From NCBI GenBank assembly GCA_021730285.1, contig CP082962.1:3162001-3226000 (forward strand): a stretch of DNA of 64,000 bases. Reading direction: 5' to 3'. Source of the stretch: Desulfovibrio sp. JY (GTDB lineage Bacteria > Desulfobacterota > Desulfovibrionia > Desulfovibrionales > Desulfovibrionaceae). A program made the translations under genes and the position numbers. The notes under the pieces are model-generated. The model was not told the origin of the DNA, made no database searches, and saw only the letters and a program-made list of their open reading frames with translations. The first letter of the stretch is position 1. The number at the start of each line of letters is the position of its first letter. Below are positions 16,245 to 24,398 of the stretch, piece by piece.

Positions 16245-17257
16245 TTCGAGGAATCGCCGACCACGAGGTAGCTGCCGGGGTTGCCCACGGGCGTGCGGTC
16301 GGCCCGCAACTGCCACATGTCCTTGTCGGGCTCGCTTGCGGCCAGGGCCTCGTAATGCCGGTCCAGGATCGAATGGCCATCCAGAAAGGCGTTGGAAGCG
16401 GCGGAAATCCGCACGCAGCCCTTGGAGTCCGTGCCGCCCAGACGCGGTTCGCCCTGGTCCGGGTCGGTTGCGTGCATGAGAAGCCGCATCTGGCTGTCGT
16501 AGACGCCCTGGCGGAATTTGCGCGGGGCCTGCTGGAAGCCGAAATCCCACACCCGGCTGCCCTTGGCTCCGAGTCCCCGCCATCCCTTGCTGTTTTTCGT
16601 GCCCTGGGCGCGGTAACTCCAGTTTTCGGTGGTATTCTCGAAGACGCCGGCCGGTGTGATGAAGGAATCCTCATGGGCGCGCAGTTTGCCCGTGGAGATG
16701 AAATCCACGCCAAGAAGCAGCACTTTTTTCGCCCCGGCATCGTAAAAGGCCAGAAAGGCCAGCTGGGCCGCCGGATTGCGGTCGGCATAGAGGAAGAACT
16801 GGCTGGCGGAAAGGTCGGCTCCGGCAGCCCTAAGCCGGTTTAGGGCGTCGAGGCGGATGTCGTCGCGGTACTGGCTGCTTGGGGCGCGCAGCATATCCAC
16901 CCGGTGGTGGCGCGGAGAGCGGCTGACGCGGGCCAGGGTCTTGGCCGTGACCGTGGCGGCGTAGTCGCCGGCGATGCGGGCAAGTTCCTGGCGCAGGACC
17001 GGCGTGGAGGCTTCGCCGGCCTCGATGACGCCGAAGTCCGAGGGCGCGGTGCGGGGCTTTTTTTTCTGGGCGGCCTGGGCGGGAAGGAGCAGGGCCAGAA
17101 AAAGGACGGCCAGAAAAAAGGTTCCGGCGACGAACCCGGGTCCCCGCCTTGCCGGGAGAACAAAAAGCGGGCTCCCCGTTCGTGGGAAACCCGCTTGTCT
17201 GGCAAGGAGGAAATTCGGGACGCCCAAGGGCCTAGAAGACCCGGCGACCTCCGGCAT
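16226..17257 (-). CDS. L,D-transpeptidase (YkuD domain) family protein
   Basis: A protein of up to 343 residues. A membrane/signal segment lies at about residues 42-62 (GFVAGTFFLAVLFLALLLPAQA), with a C-terminal YkuD-type catalytic domain: the histidine in RLLMHATDP and the nucleophile cysteine in GGTDSKGCVRIS. These enzymes cross-link peptidoglycan or anchor proteins to it. The start is unusual: ATG 17257 has GGAGA eight bases upstream but lies inside the end of the NlpC/P60 gene, and the frame then crosses a terminator-like hairpin (17162-17195). No ATG, GTG or TTG exists in frame between that hairpin and the signal segment. Confidence 0.85.
   Translation of the reverse strand: MPEVAGSSRPLGVPNFLLARQAGFPRTGSPLFVLPARRGPGFVAGTFFLAVLFLALLLPAQAAQKKKPRTAPSDFGVIEAGEASTPVLRQELARIAGDYAATVTAKTLARVSRSPRHHRVDMLRAPSSQYRDDIRLDALNRLRAAGADLSASQFFLYADRNPAAQLAFLAFYDAGAKKVLLLGVDFISTGKLRAHEDSFITPAGVFENTTENWSYRAQGTKNSKGWRGLGAKGSRVWDFGFQQAPRKFRQGVYDSQMRLLMHATDPDQGEPRLGGTDSKGCVRISAASNAFLDGHSILDRHYEALAASEPDKDMWQLRADRTPVGNPGSYLVVGDSSNYSASR
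17162..17195 (-). terminator. terminator-like hairpin after the NlpC/P60 gene
   Basis: On the minus strand, arms 17195-17184 and 17177-17166 pair at 11 of 12 positions (counting one G-T pair) and are followed directly by TTTTTG. It begins about 37 bases after the NlpC/P60 stop, inside the apparent N-terminal coding part of the L,D-transpeptidase gene. It could attenuate transcription into that gene. Confidence 0.55.
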
Positions 17258-17918
17258 AATGCGTTCTCCAGTAATCTTCTTCGAGGTTGCTTATGGTCAC
17301 GGTCTTGCCGTGGCTGGCGCTGTGGATGAACTTGCCGTTTTCAAGATAGATGCCGACGTGGCTGATGCCGCGCTTGGAGCGGAAAAAGACCAGATCGCCC
17401 TTGCGCAGCCTGTTTTTGGCCACCATCTTGCCGACATGGTACTGCTCGCGCGAAGAGCGGGGCAGATGGATGCCGTAGCGGTTGAAAACCCAGGTGGTAA
17501 AGCCCGAGCAGTCGAAGCCGCTGTTGGGATTGCAGCCTCCGGAGCGGTAGGGAGTGCCGATCTGGGTGTTGGCGGTGCGCAGCATGCGTTCGTAGACGCT
17601 GCCCTTGCGCTGCACGGCAGCCAGTTCGAAAAGATTTTCGCTCAGGAGTTGTTTGGAGCCGGACGCGACCTTGGGCGTGGAGCCCTGGTCGAAAAGGTTG
17701 CCTGAAAGCAGATTGTTTTCGGCGTCGGCCTTGAGGCGTTCTTCGGGAGCCGTATCGTGGGTGATAAAGTCATTTCTGGCGTTAAAACCCTGGTACTCTT
17801 CGAATTTATACGAATAGGTTTTTTGTTTCGAAGAGCAGCCGGCAGCCAATAGGGCGAGCAGGGCTACGAAGATGACCGGTTTGAGTTTGTGTCTGACGTG
17901 TGCATGCGCGTCGGTCAA
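17232..17918 (-). CDS. NlpC/P60-family lipoprotein endopeptidase
   Basis: A 228-residue predicted lipoprotein: a short basic N-terminus, hydrophobic stretch and lipobox LLALLAAGC, then a linker and a C-terminal NlpC/P60 domain from about residue 110. The catalytic cysteine is in NSGFDCSGFTTWVF, the histidine in KRGISHVGIYLENG and a third polar residue in FIHSAS. Such enzymes cut peptide stems of peptidoglycan. I place the start at TTG 17918 because AAGGAGG lies seven bases upstream and the signal peptide follows at once; a longer frame upstream has no such site. It overlaps the L,D-transpeptidase gene by 26 bases. Confidence 0.85.
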   Translation of the reverse strand: MTDAHAHVRHKLKPVIFVALLALLAAGCSSKQKTYSYKFEEYQGFNARNDFITHDTAPEERLKADAENNLLSGNLFDQGSTPKVASGSKQLLSENLFELAAVQRKGSVYERMLRTANTQIGTPYRSGGCNPNSGFDCSGFTTWVFNRYGIHLPRSSREQYHVGKMVAKNRLRKGDLVFFRSKRGISHVGIYLENGKFIHSASHGKTVTISNLEEDYWRTHYAGGRRVF

Positions 17919-18162
17919 AACCGTTCCTCCTTGCTGGAGTTTCTGGCCGGGGCAGCTTTTCGCTGTGTTCACGACAACCTTTCGCGCCGCAAGAGCACAT
18001 TCATAACACTTCGTCCGATTCGCGTGACGCCACGCGGGACGTGCTCTCAATTCGCCAGATTCTCTACGAAAGGTTAGGCGTTTTCTAAAAGAGTCGCTTT
18101 TTTTCGTCAAGGTCATTTTGACAATTTAATAAATTGAAACCAAAATCGTTGTTGGGTAAACC
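17919..18162. other. divergent intergenic region, AT-rich
   Basis: About 280 bases separate the divergent NlpC/P60 and RACo-like genes; the part nearest the latter is AT-rich. Besides the promoter at 18163-18191, a second TTGACA occurs at 18118-18123 without a good -10 box at the right distance. No gene is evident. Confidence 0.5.
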
Positions 18163-18191
18163 TTGTCCGTTTGTTGGATGCGAGGTATAAT
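18163..18191 (+). promoter_or_regulatory. sigma-70 promoter next to the start codon
   Basis: TTGTCC (18163-18168), a 17-base spacer and a perfect TATAAT (18186-18191). Transcription would begin at about 18197-18199, directly at the ATG (18200), and no ribosome-binding site is present, so the mRNA is probably leaderless. Confidence 0.6.
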
Positions 18192-18199
18192 TAGTTGAA

Positions 18200-19777
18200 A
18201 TGAAAAAATATTTTACAGTTGCAACCACCGAGGGCGAGCGACCGGTTTCAGTCGTTGCCGGCGAGGTCATGGCCCGTTCCCTGTTCCGGGCCGGATATTT
18301 CGTCGGCGCGCCGCTCTGCGCCGGGTTGGGGCGCTGCGGCCGGTGCCGGGTGCGCTACCTTTCGCCGCCGCCACAGCCCCTGCCGCCCGAAATTCGTCGG
18401 CTTGGCGACGCCGCCCTGGCCGACGGCTGGCGGCTGTCCTGTCTGCGACCGGCCCAGGGCGGCGAACGGCTGGCCCTGGGCGCGACCGGACCCGCGCCGG
18501 CCTACGATCCGGCCGCCGTCACCGGAAGCCTTGGCGGCGACGGCCCCCTTGGGCTGGCGGTCGATATCGGCACCACCGGCCTGGCCTGGCGGCTGGTGGG
18601 TCTTGCCGACGGGAGCGTTGCGGCCGAAGGGCGCGGCGTCAATCCCCAGCTCGGGGCCGGGGGGGAGGTCGTCTCCCGTCTGGCCTTCGCCCTGGAGCCC
18701 GGCGGCGGGGCCTATCTGCGCGATCTGGTCCTCGACGTCATAAGCCAAAAAGCCGCTCTGGCCGGGGATCGGCTCGCCGGGCTGTGCGTGGCCGGCAACT
18801 CGGCCATGGTGTCCATCCTGTGCGGCAAGGAACTTTCCGGTCTGGCCCATGCCCCGTATGGCCTCGTCTGGCGGGCGGGGGAGGAGGTGCCCCTTGGCCG
18901 GGGCCTGCCGCCGGCCTACATCCCGCCGCTTTTGGGCCCGTTCGTCGGCGCGGATTTGAGCGCCGGGCTGACCGCGCTCTTGCGGCAAAAGCCCGCCTAT
19001 CCCTTTTTGCTGGTCGACCTCGGCACCAACGCCGAGATGATCCTGGGGCTCGCCCCGGACCGGTTTCTGGCCGCCAGCGCCCCGTTGGGCCCGGCCCTTG
19101 AAGGCGTGGGCCTCAGCCAGGGGGCGCTGGCCGGGCCGGGCGTTGCCGTCTCCTTCGAGTTGACGCCGGCTGGCCTCGCGCCGGTGCTGTTCCCGGGGAG
19201 CGACGCGCCGGCAACCTCCCGCGGCATCGCCGGACCGGGCTATCTGGCCCTGGCCGCGCTGCTTGCGGAGCAGGGCGTGCTTGACACCGACGGCCGTTTC
19301 GCCCAAACCCCTGCGCCGACCCCGCTTGGCGCGCGACTGCGCCGGATGGTCGCGACCGACCACGGCGAACCCGTGTTCGAGACGGCCGGCTATCGCCTGT
19401 TCGCCTCGGATGTGGAAGAGTTGCTCAAGGTCAAGGCGGCCTGCAATCTGGCCGTGGCCTCGCTTTTGGGCGCGGCCGGGCTGACCACGGCCGATCTGGC
19501 CGGTGTGCATCTGGCCGGGGCGTTCGGGGCCAAGGTCGCGCCGGACGACCTGGAAACGCTCGGCTTTTTCCCGCCGGGCCTGGCCGGCCGGGTCCAGGTG
19601 GCCGGCAACCTGTCCCTGGCCGGGGCGTCGCTTTTCCTGACCGAGCCGGAAAGCCGGACTACGGCCGAGGCGCTGCCCGCCGTGACCACGATCGTGCCCC
19701 TTGTCGACGCAAGCCCCGGAACTTCCGACGCTTCCGACGCCTTTATCCGCAGGATGGTTTTTACCTATGTCCCCTGA
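18200..19777 (+). CDS. ASKHA/2Fe-2S protein, RACo-like corrinoid activator
   Basis: A 525-residue two-domain protein. Residues 1-95 form a plant-type [2Fe-2S] ferredoxin domain with cysteines in APLCAGLGRCGRC and a distal LSCLRP. From about residue 115 (LGLAVDIGTTGLAWRL) it becomes an ASKHA ATPase-like domain with DLGTNAEM and GLSQGALAGPG motifs and the late VHLAGAFGAKV, as in RACo (DUF4445). RACo proteins use ATP and a reductant to return the cobalt of corrinoid methyltransferase proteins to Co(I). No methyltransferase lies next to it here, so the partner is unknown. The start lies at the transcription start of a sigma-70 promoter with no Shine-Dalgarno site. Confidence 0.85.
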   Translation: MKKYFTVATTEGERPVSVVAGEVMARSLFRAGYFVGAPLCAGLGRCGRCRVRYLSPPPQPLPPEIRRLGDAALADGWRLSCLRPAQGGERLALGATGPAPAYDPAAVTGSLGGDGPLGLAVDIGTTGLAWRLVGLADGSVAAEGRGVNPQLGAGGEVVSRLAFALEPGGGAYLRDLVLDVISQKAALAGDRLAGLCVAGNSAMVSILCGKELSGLAHAPYGLVWRAGEEVPLGRGLPPAYIPPLLGPFVGADLSAGLTALLRQKPAYPFLLVDLGTNAEMILGLAPDRFLAASAPLGPALEGVGLSQGALAGPGVAVSFELTPAGLAPVLFPGSDAPATSRGIAGPGYLALAALLAEQGVLDTDGRFAQTPAPTPLGARLRRMVATDHGEPVFETAGYRLFASDVEELLKVKAACNLAVASLLGAAGLTTADLAGVHLAGAFGAKVAPDDLETLGFFPPGLAGRVQVAGNLSLAGASLFLTEPESRTTAEALPAVTTIVPLVDASPGTSDASDAFIRRMVFTYVP

Positions 19778-21170
19778 TGCCGCACCCGCGACCGTGCCCC
19801 CACGGCACCTTTTTCGTCCCTTGCTTCCCGAGGCGACCACAACCCTGGCCGGCTATGCCGCCCTGCTGCGCCGCGCCCTCGGGATGACTCCCGGTCGGGA
19901 GCGCGAATTGCCGTGGCGCATCCGCGACCTGTCGCTGTCGCTGACCGCCGAGCGCGAGGGCGGCCCCAAGCCCGGCTATTTGAGCGATCCGCGCACCCTG
20001 GCCGCCTATGCCTGGTATTTTCTGCCCTGGAATTTGCTGCGCCTCTCAAGGCTGCTGCCGGGGCTCGACCTCGATATCCCCGACGGCGGGCTGGTGTGCG
20101 ACGTGGGTTCCGGACCGCTGACCTTTGTCCAGGCCCTTTGGCTGTCGCGCCCCGATCTGCGCCGCAAGCGGCTGCGCTTTACCTGCGTGGACCGCTCCCG
20201 GCGCGCCTTGGACCTTGGCTTGACGCTTTTCTCCGGGCTTGCCGGCTTCGATCCGTCGGCACCGGACGCGCCCTGGCGCATCCGGACCGTGCGCGGCGAA
20301 TACTGGCAGGGCCTTGCCGAGGGGGCGCAGCTTACCGCCATGGTCAATGTGGCCAACGAACTGGCCGACTCGGGTCGGGAACCCCTCGATATCCGCATGG
20401 AACGCCTGGCCGCCCAGCTGGCCGATTCCCTGGCCCCGGGCGGGATTGCCCTGGTGGTCGAGCCGGGCACGCGCCTGGGCTGGCGTTGTCTGGCCGCCAT
20501 GCGCACGGCCCTTGTCGAGATGGGACTGGGGCTGTCCGCTCCCTGTCCCCACGGCGAGGAGTGTCCCTTTTCCACGAGCAAGGTGCGGGCCTGGTGCCAT
20601 TTCACCATGTCCCTTGCCGGCGCGCCGGCCTGGCTCACCAAGCTTTCCGAGCGGGCGGAGCTTGGCAAGCAGCGCCTGAGCCTGTCCTTTCTCGCCGCCC
20701 GGGCCGCGCCGCCGGTCTATGCGAAGCCCGCCATCCGCGTCGTCTCCGGCCCCTTCTCCCTGGACGACGCGCCCGGAACGGCCGCGTACGGCTGCACGGA
20801 AAAGGGGCTGGCCGTGGTGGTCGCGCCGGATGGCCGCGCGCCGCGTCCGGGCGACCTGCTCTGCCGCGACATTCCCCCCGACGCCCCAAGCGACGTCAAA
20901 TCCGGCGCTCCCCGGGTGATCCTCGAGGTCCGACCCGGATCCGCACCGGCTCCCGTGCCGGAGAAGGGAAAGACGGAACGGCCCGGGGCAAAGCCGTCGC
21001 GACGGGAGCCCCGTTCCGACTCCGGGAACGCGGCGGCCTCGTCGGGGCAGCGGGAACGGTCGGGCCGGCCGGCCAAACCGCGCCCCAGGACCGCGCGCGG
21101 CTCCGGCCCGGATCGCGGGGCCGGCGGGGGCAAACATCCCGGGGGCGGGAAAAGGAGCCGGAAGGCATGA
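19767..21170 (+). CDS. Rsm22-family ribosome-associated methyltransferase-like protein
   Basis: A 467-residue protein. The Rossmann methyltransferase core has the SAM-binding GLVCDVGSGPLTFVQAL at about residue 110, followed by VDRSRRALDLG. The family's cysteine cluster appears as APCPHGEECPF and AWCHF, thought in homologues to bind an iron-sulfur cluster. In mitochondria Rsm22/METTL17 helps assemble the small ribosomal subunit. The last 80 or so residues are very basic and disordered (KPRPRTARGSG...KRSRKA), consistent with RNA binding. It overlaps the end of the RACo-like gene by 11 bases and the lipA start by four, so the three are probably co-transcribed and coupled. Confidence 0.85.
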   Translation: MSPDAAPATVPPRHLFRPLLPEATTTLAGYAALLRRALGMTPGRERELPWRIRDLSLSLTAEREGGPKPGYLSDPRTLAAYAWYFLPWNLLRLSRLLPGLDLDIPDGGLVCDVGSGPLTFVQALWLSRPDLRRKRLRFTCVDRSRRALDLGLTLFSGLAGFDPSAPDAPWRIRTVRGEYWQGLAEGAQLTAMVNVANELADSGREPLDIRMERLAAQLADSLAPGGIALVVEPGTRLGWRCLAAMRTALVEMGLGLSAPCPHGEECPFSTSKVRAWCHFTMSLAGAPAWLTKLSERAELGKQRLSLSFLAARAAPPVYAKPAIRVVSGPFSLDDAPGTAAYGCTEKGLAVVVAPDGRAPRPGDLLCRDIPPDAPSDVKSGAPRVILEVRPGSAPAPVPEKGKTERPGAKPSRREPRSDSGNAAASSGQRERSGRPAKPRPRTARGSGPDRGAGGGKHPGGGKRSRKA

Positions 21171-22078
21171 GCGAAGAGGATCACAGCGAAGGCCGGCCCG
21201 GCCCGGCCGGGCGCCTGCCGTCCTGGCTGCGGGTCAAACTGCCGAAAGACGCCGCCTTCGGCGCGACAGCCCATACCGTGGCCGCCGGCGGACTGCGCAC
21301 GGTCTGCCGGGGGGCGCGCTGCCCGAACATCTTCGAGTGTTTTTCCCGGGGCACGGCCACCTTTTTGATTCTCGGCGGCGTGTGCACGCGCGGCTGCGCC
21401 TTTTGCAACATCAGCGCCGGCACGCCCGATCCCGTGGACCCGGACGAGCCCGCGCGCCTGGCCGCGGCCGTGGCGGAGCTGGGGCTCACCCACGCCGTGG
21501 TCACCTCGGTTACCCGCGACGACCTGCCGGACGGCGGCGCGGCCCATTTCGCCGCAACCATCGCCGCCCTGCGCCAGGCTTGCCCGGGTACCACCGTCGA
21601 GGTGCTCACCCCGGATTTCGGCGGCGACCCGGCCGCCCTGGATATCGTACTGGCGGCCCGGCCCGACGTCTTCAACCACAATGTCGAGACCGTGCCGCGC
21701 CTCTATCCGATCGCCAGAGCCCGGGCCGATTATGCCGGCAGCCTTGGCGTGCTCGCCCGGGCGGCGGCTTCCGGCGCGGCGGTCGTCAAAAGCGGGCTCA
21801 TGGTGGGGCTTGGCGAGACCCGTGAGGAATTGGCCACGGTGTTTGCCGATCTTTCGCGGGCCGGCTGCCGGGTGGTCACGGTGGGGCAGTACCTGCGGCC
21901 GTCGCGGCGCAACCTGCCGGTGGTCCGCTACGTGCCGCCGGAGGAATTCGATGCCCTGGCCGCTTTGGGCCGTGATTGCGGCATCGCGGAAATGGTGTGC
22001 GCGCCGTTGGTGCGCAGCTCCTACAAGGCCGGCAGCACGGCCGCGGTCGCCTCCCTTCGCTGTTGTCCGCACTCCTGA
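21167..22078 (+). CDS. lipA: lipoyl synthase
   Basis: A 303-residue radical-SAM enzyme that inserts two sulfur atoms into protein-bound octanoyl groups to make lipoyl cofactor. Both clusters are visible: the auxiliary cluster cysteines in TVCRGARCPNIFECF and the radical-SAM motif CTRGCAFCNI; the C-terminal RSSYKAG serine that ligates the auxiliary cluster is also present. Length matches the family. The ATG overlaps the stop of the Rsm22-family gene. No lipB is present in the window, so the octanoyl donor enzyme is elsewhere or is a different ligase. Confidence 0.95.
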   Translation: MSEEDHSEGRPGPAGRLPSWLRVKLPKDAAFGATAHTVAAGGLRTVCRGARCPNIFECFSRGTATFLILGGVCTRGCAFCNISAGTPDPVDPDEPARLAAAVAELGLTHAVVTSVTRDDLPDGGAAHFAATIAALRQACPGTTVEVLTPDFGGDPAALDIVLAARPDVFNHNVETVPRLYPIARARADYAGSLGVLARAAASGAAVVKSGLMVGLGETREELATVFADLSRAGCRVVTVGQYLRPSRRNLPVVRYVPPEEFDALAALGRDCGIAEMVCAPLVRSSYKAGSTAAVASLRCCPHS

Positions 22079-22141
22079 AATGGGGTAGGGACTGCGGCAT
22101 CCACGTTTCCAAGCAGAAAACCGTTCATCAGGAGGTTCCGC

Positions 22142-22699
22142 GTGGAGGTGTCACAAACCGGCATCCCCGGGCTTGTCACGATCAAACCCAAGGTGTTTGG
22201 CGACAACCGGGGATTTTTTCTTGAAACCTACAGCCGCGCCGCCTTTGCCGCAGCCGGCCTCGATTATGATTTCGTCCAGGACAACCATGCCCGGTCGGGC
22301 CCCAAGGGCGTGCTGCGGGGACTGCATTTCCAGCGTCCGCCCTCGACCCAGGCCAAGCTCGTCTGGGTGGTGCGCGGGGCTGTGCTCGACGTGGTCGTGG
22401 ACCTGCGGGTGGGATCGCCGACCTACAAGAAATGGTACGGCATCGAGTTGACCGAGGAAAACTTCATGCGGCTGATGGTGCCGCGCGGGTTAGCCCACGG
22501 CTACGTGACCCTGACCGAGAACGCGGAGTTCATGTACAAGGTCGACGCGCCCTATGCTCCGGCCGACGATGCCGGCATTGCCTGGAACGACCCGGACATC
22601 GGCATCGACTGGCCCGTGACCGACCCCATTTTATCCGAGAAGGACGCCCGGCAGCCGACTTTGGCCGTCTTGGGTTCGCCTTTTGTCTATGACCGTTGA
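22142..22699 (+). CDS. rfbC: dTDP-4-dehydrorhamnose 3,5-epimerase
   Basis: A 185-residue cupin-fold epimerase that makes dTDP-L-rhamnose precursor for surface polysaccharide. Signature segments are GVLRGLHFQRPP (catalytic histidine), LDVVVDLRVGSPTYKKW, MVPRGLAHGYVTL and the C-terminal GIAWNDPDIGIDWPV. It begins with GTG at 22142, six bases after a good AGGAGG. It lies 63 bases after lipA and 24 bases before manC. The other rhamnose genes (rfbA, rfbB, rfbD) are not in this window. Confidence 0.95.
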   Translation: MEVSQTGIPGLVTIKPKVFGDNRGFFLETYSRAAFAAAGLDYDFVQDNHARSGPKGVLRGLHFQRPPSTQAKLVWVVRGAVLDVVVDLRVGSPTYKKWYGIELTEENFMRLMVPRGLAHGYVTLTENAEFMYKVDAPYAPADDAGIAWNDPDIGIDWPVTDPILSEKDARQPTLAVLGSPFVYDR

Positions 22700-22723
22700 C
22701 GCCGCTTCGAGCGGGGAGGACGC

Positions 22724-24193
22724 ATGACGGAAACTGCCTGTTGCACCGGAGGCAAGGGCCGCTATGCCCTGATTTTGGCCGGCGGATCGGGGACGCGGCT
22801 GTGGCCGCTGTCCCGGACATTGCTGCCCAAGCAATTGCTGGATCTCGGCGAGGGCGAGACGCTGTTGCAGTCCACCGCCCTGCGGGTGTGCGAGTCGTTT
22901 GCCCCGGATCATGTGCTGGTGATCACCAACGAGGAACACCGGTTCGAGGTTCGCACCCAGCTCCAAGCCGTTTTGCCGGACGCCGGCACGCGCGTTCTGG
23001 CCGAGCCCATGGGGAAAAACACGCTGCCCGCCATCATGCTTGGCCTCGAATCCATCGTGGCCGCCGATCCGAAGGCCGTTGTCGGCGTCTTTCCGGCCGA
23101 CCACCGCATCCATGACCACGCCGCGCTCAAGGCGGCCATGGACCGGGCCGCGGCCCTGGCCGAAGAGGGCTGGTTCGTCACCTTCGGCATCCCCCCCCAC
23201 GCGCCGGAAACCGGCTACGGCTACATCCACCGGGGCGAACCGCTGGGGCAGGGCGCGCACAAGGTGGCGGGTTTCACCGAGAAGCCCGACCTTCCCACGG
23301 CCGAAAAGCTCGTGGCCGGCGGCGAACACTTCTGGAACAGCGGCATGTTCGTCTTCCGGGCCGACAAGTTTCTTGCGGCCGTGGCCGCCCATGCGCCGGC
23401 GATCCACGCCTGGTGGGAGAGCCGCGGCGAGCGGCCCTTGACGGCCGGCTACGCCGGACTCCCGGACATCTCCGTGGACTACGGCGTGGTGGAGAAGATG
23501 GACGACATCGCCATGGTCGAGGCCCCCTTCGACTGGGACGACCTCGGCAGTTGGGAGGCGCTCTACCGCCTGGGCAAGAAGGATGGTTCGGGCTGCGTCA
23601 CCACGGGCGAGGTCCTGGCGCTCGACTGCGCGGATTCGCTGTTCTTTTCCCAGGGCAGTTCCCTGGCCGTGGCCGGGGTCAAGGACATGATCGTCATCCA
23701 GACCCGCGACGCGACCCTGGTCTGCCCGGTGGCCGAAGCCCAGCGGGTCAAGGACGTGGTGGGGCGGCTCAAGTCCCAGGGCAGCAAGCTCGTCGAGGCC
23801 CACGTCACGGTGCGCCGGCCCTGGGGCAGCTACACGGTGCTCGAGGGTGGTCCCGGCTACAAGATCAAGCGTATCGAGGTTCCGCCGGCCGGGCGGCTGT
23901 CGCTGCAGATGCATCACCACCGGGCCGAACACTGGGTGGTGGTCTCGGGCACGGCGCTGGTGCAGCTCGGGGACACGGAGCGGATCCTGATCGAGAACCA
24001 GTCCGTGGACATCCCCAAGGGCACGGTGCACCGGCTGTCCAACCCGGGCAAGATTCCGGTGGAAATCATCGAGATCCAGTCCGGGCCGTATCTCGAGGAG
24101 GACGACATCGTGCGTTTCGATGACGTCTATGGGCGCAAGGTCGGCGATGGCGGGGCGAAGGCCGCGGCATCGGAAGATGTCGGGGATTCGTGA
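22724..24193 (+). CDS. manC: mannose-1-phosphate guanylyltransferase / mannose-6-phosphate isomerase
   Basis: A 489-residue bifunctional enzyme making GDP-mannose for surface glycans. The N-terminal nucleotidyltransferase has LILAGGSGTRLWPLSR, GFTEKPDLPTAEKLV and FDWDDLGSWEAL. The C-terminal cupin (about 360-470) holds the isomerase segment RPWGSYTVLEGG...SLQMHHHRAEHWVVVSG with metal-binding histidines. GGGAGGA precedes the ATG. With rfbC it forms a sugar-nucleotide pair downstream of lipA, probably read from the same transcript, and it ends about 205 bases before qrcA. Confidence 0.93.
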   Translation: MTETACCTGGKGRYALILAGGSGTRLWPLSRTLLPKQLLDLGEGETLLQSTALRVCESFAPDHVLVITNEEHRFEVRTQLQAVLPDAGTRVLAEPMGKNTLPAIMLGLESIVAADPKAVVGVFPADHRIHDHAALKAAMDRAAALAEEGWFVTFGIPPHAPETGYGYIHRGEPLGQGAHKVAGFTEKPDLPTAEKLVAGGEHFWNSGMFVFRADKFLAAVAAHAPAIHAWWESRGERPLTAGYAGLPDISVDYGVVEKMDDIAMVEAPFDWDDLGSWEALYRLGKKDGSGCVTTGEVLALDCADSLFFSQGSSLAVAGVKDMIVIQTRDATLVCPVAEAQRVKDVVGRLKSQGSKLVEAHVTVRRPWGSYTVLEGGPGYKIKRIEVPPAGRLSLQMHHHRAEHWVVVSGTALVQLGDTERILIENQSVDIPKGTVHRLSNPGKIPVEIIEIQSGPYLEEDDIVRFDDVYGRKVGDGGAKAAASEDVGDS

Positions 24194-24209
24194 ATTTTTT
24201 CATTAAACC

Positions 24210-24239
24210 TTGACACGGAAGTTGTGGCCTGGGTAAAAA
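24210..24239 (+). promoter_or_regulatory. possible promoter of the qrc operon
   Basis: TTGACA (24210-24215) is followed after 18 bases by TAAAAA (24234-24239), a weak -10 box. It is the best match in the gap before qrcA and would give a GC-rich leader of about 150 bases that includes an imperfect GCCGGGG/CCCCGGC hairpin at about 24260-24286. Confidence 0.4.
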
Positions 24240-24398
24240 GCGCGGTGCGGCGCTCCATGCCGGGGTGAGGGGACAGCCCCCGGCAAATGCCGCATCCGCA
24301 ACCGTTTCCTTTTTTCCGACCGCGCCCCGGGGGCGGCGGGGCGTCGCGCGGCATTGCCCGCGGCGGTAAACCAGCAACGGCACATGGGCAGGGGAAGT

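Noticed and set aside
19913-21166. Long N-terminal extension in frame with lipA
   Set aside because: It lies fully over the Rsm22-family gene; lipA homology begins only at the ATG 21167 that overlaps the preceding stop.
24240-24398. Riboswitch in the qrc leader
   Set aside because: Only a simple GC hairpin is visible; it matches no riboswitch consensus I know.
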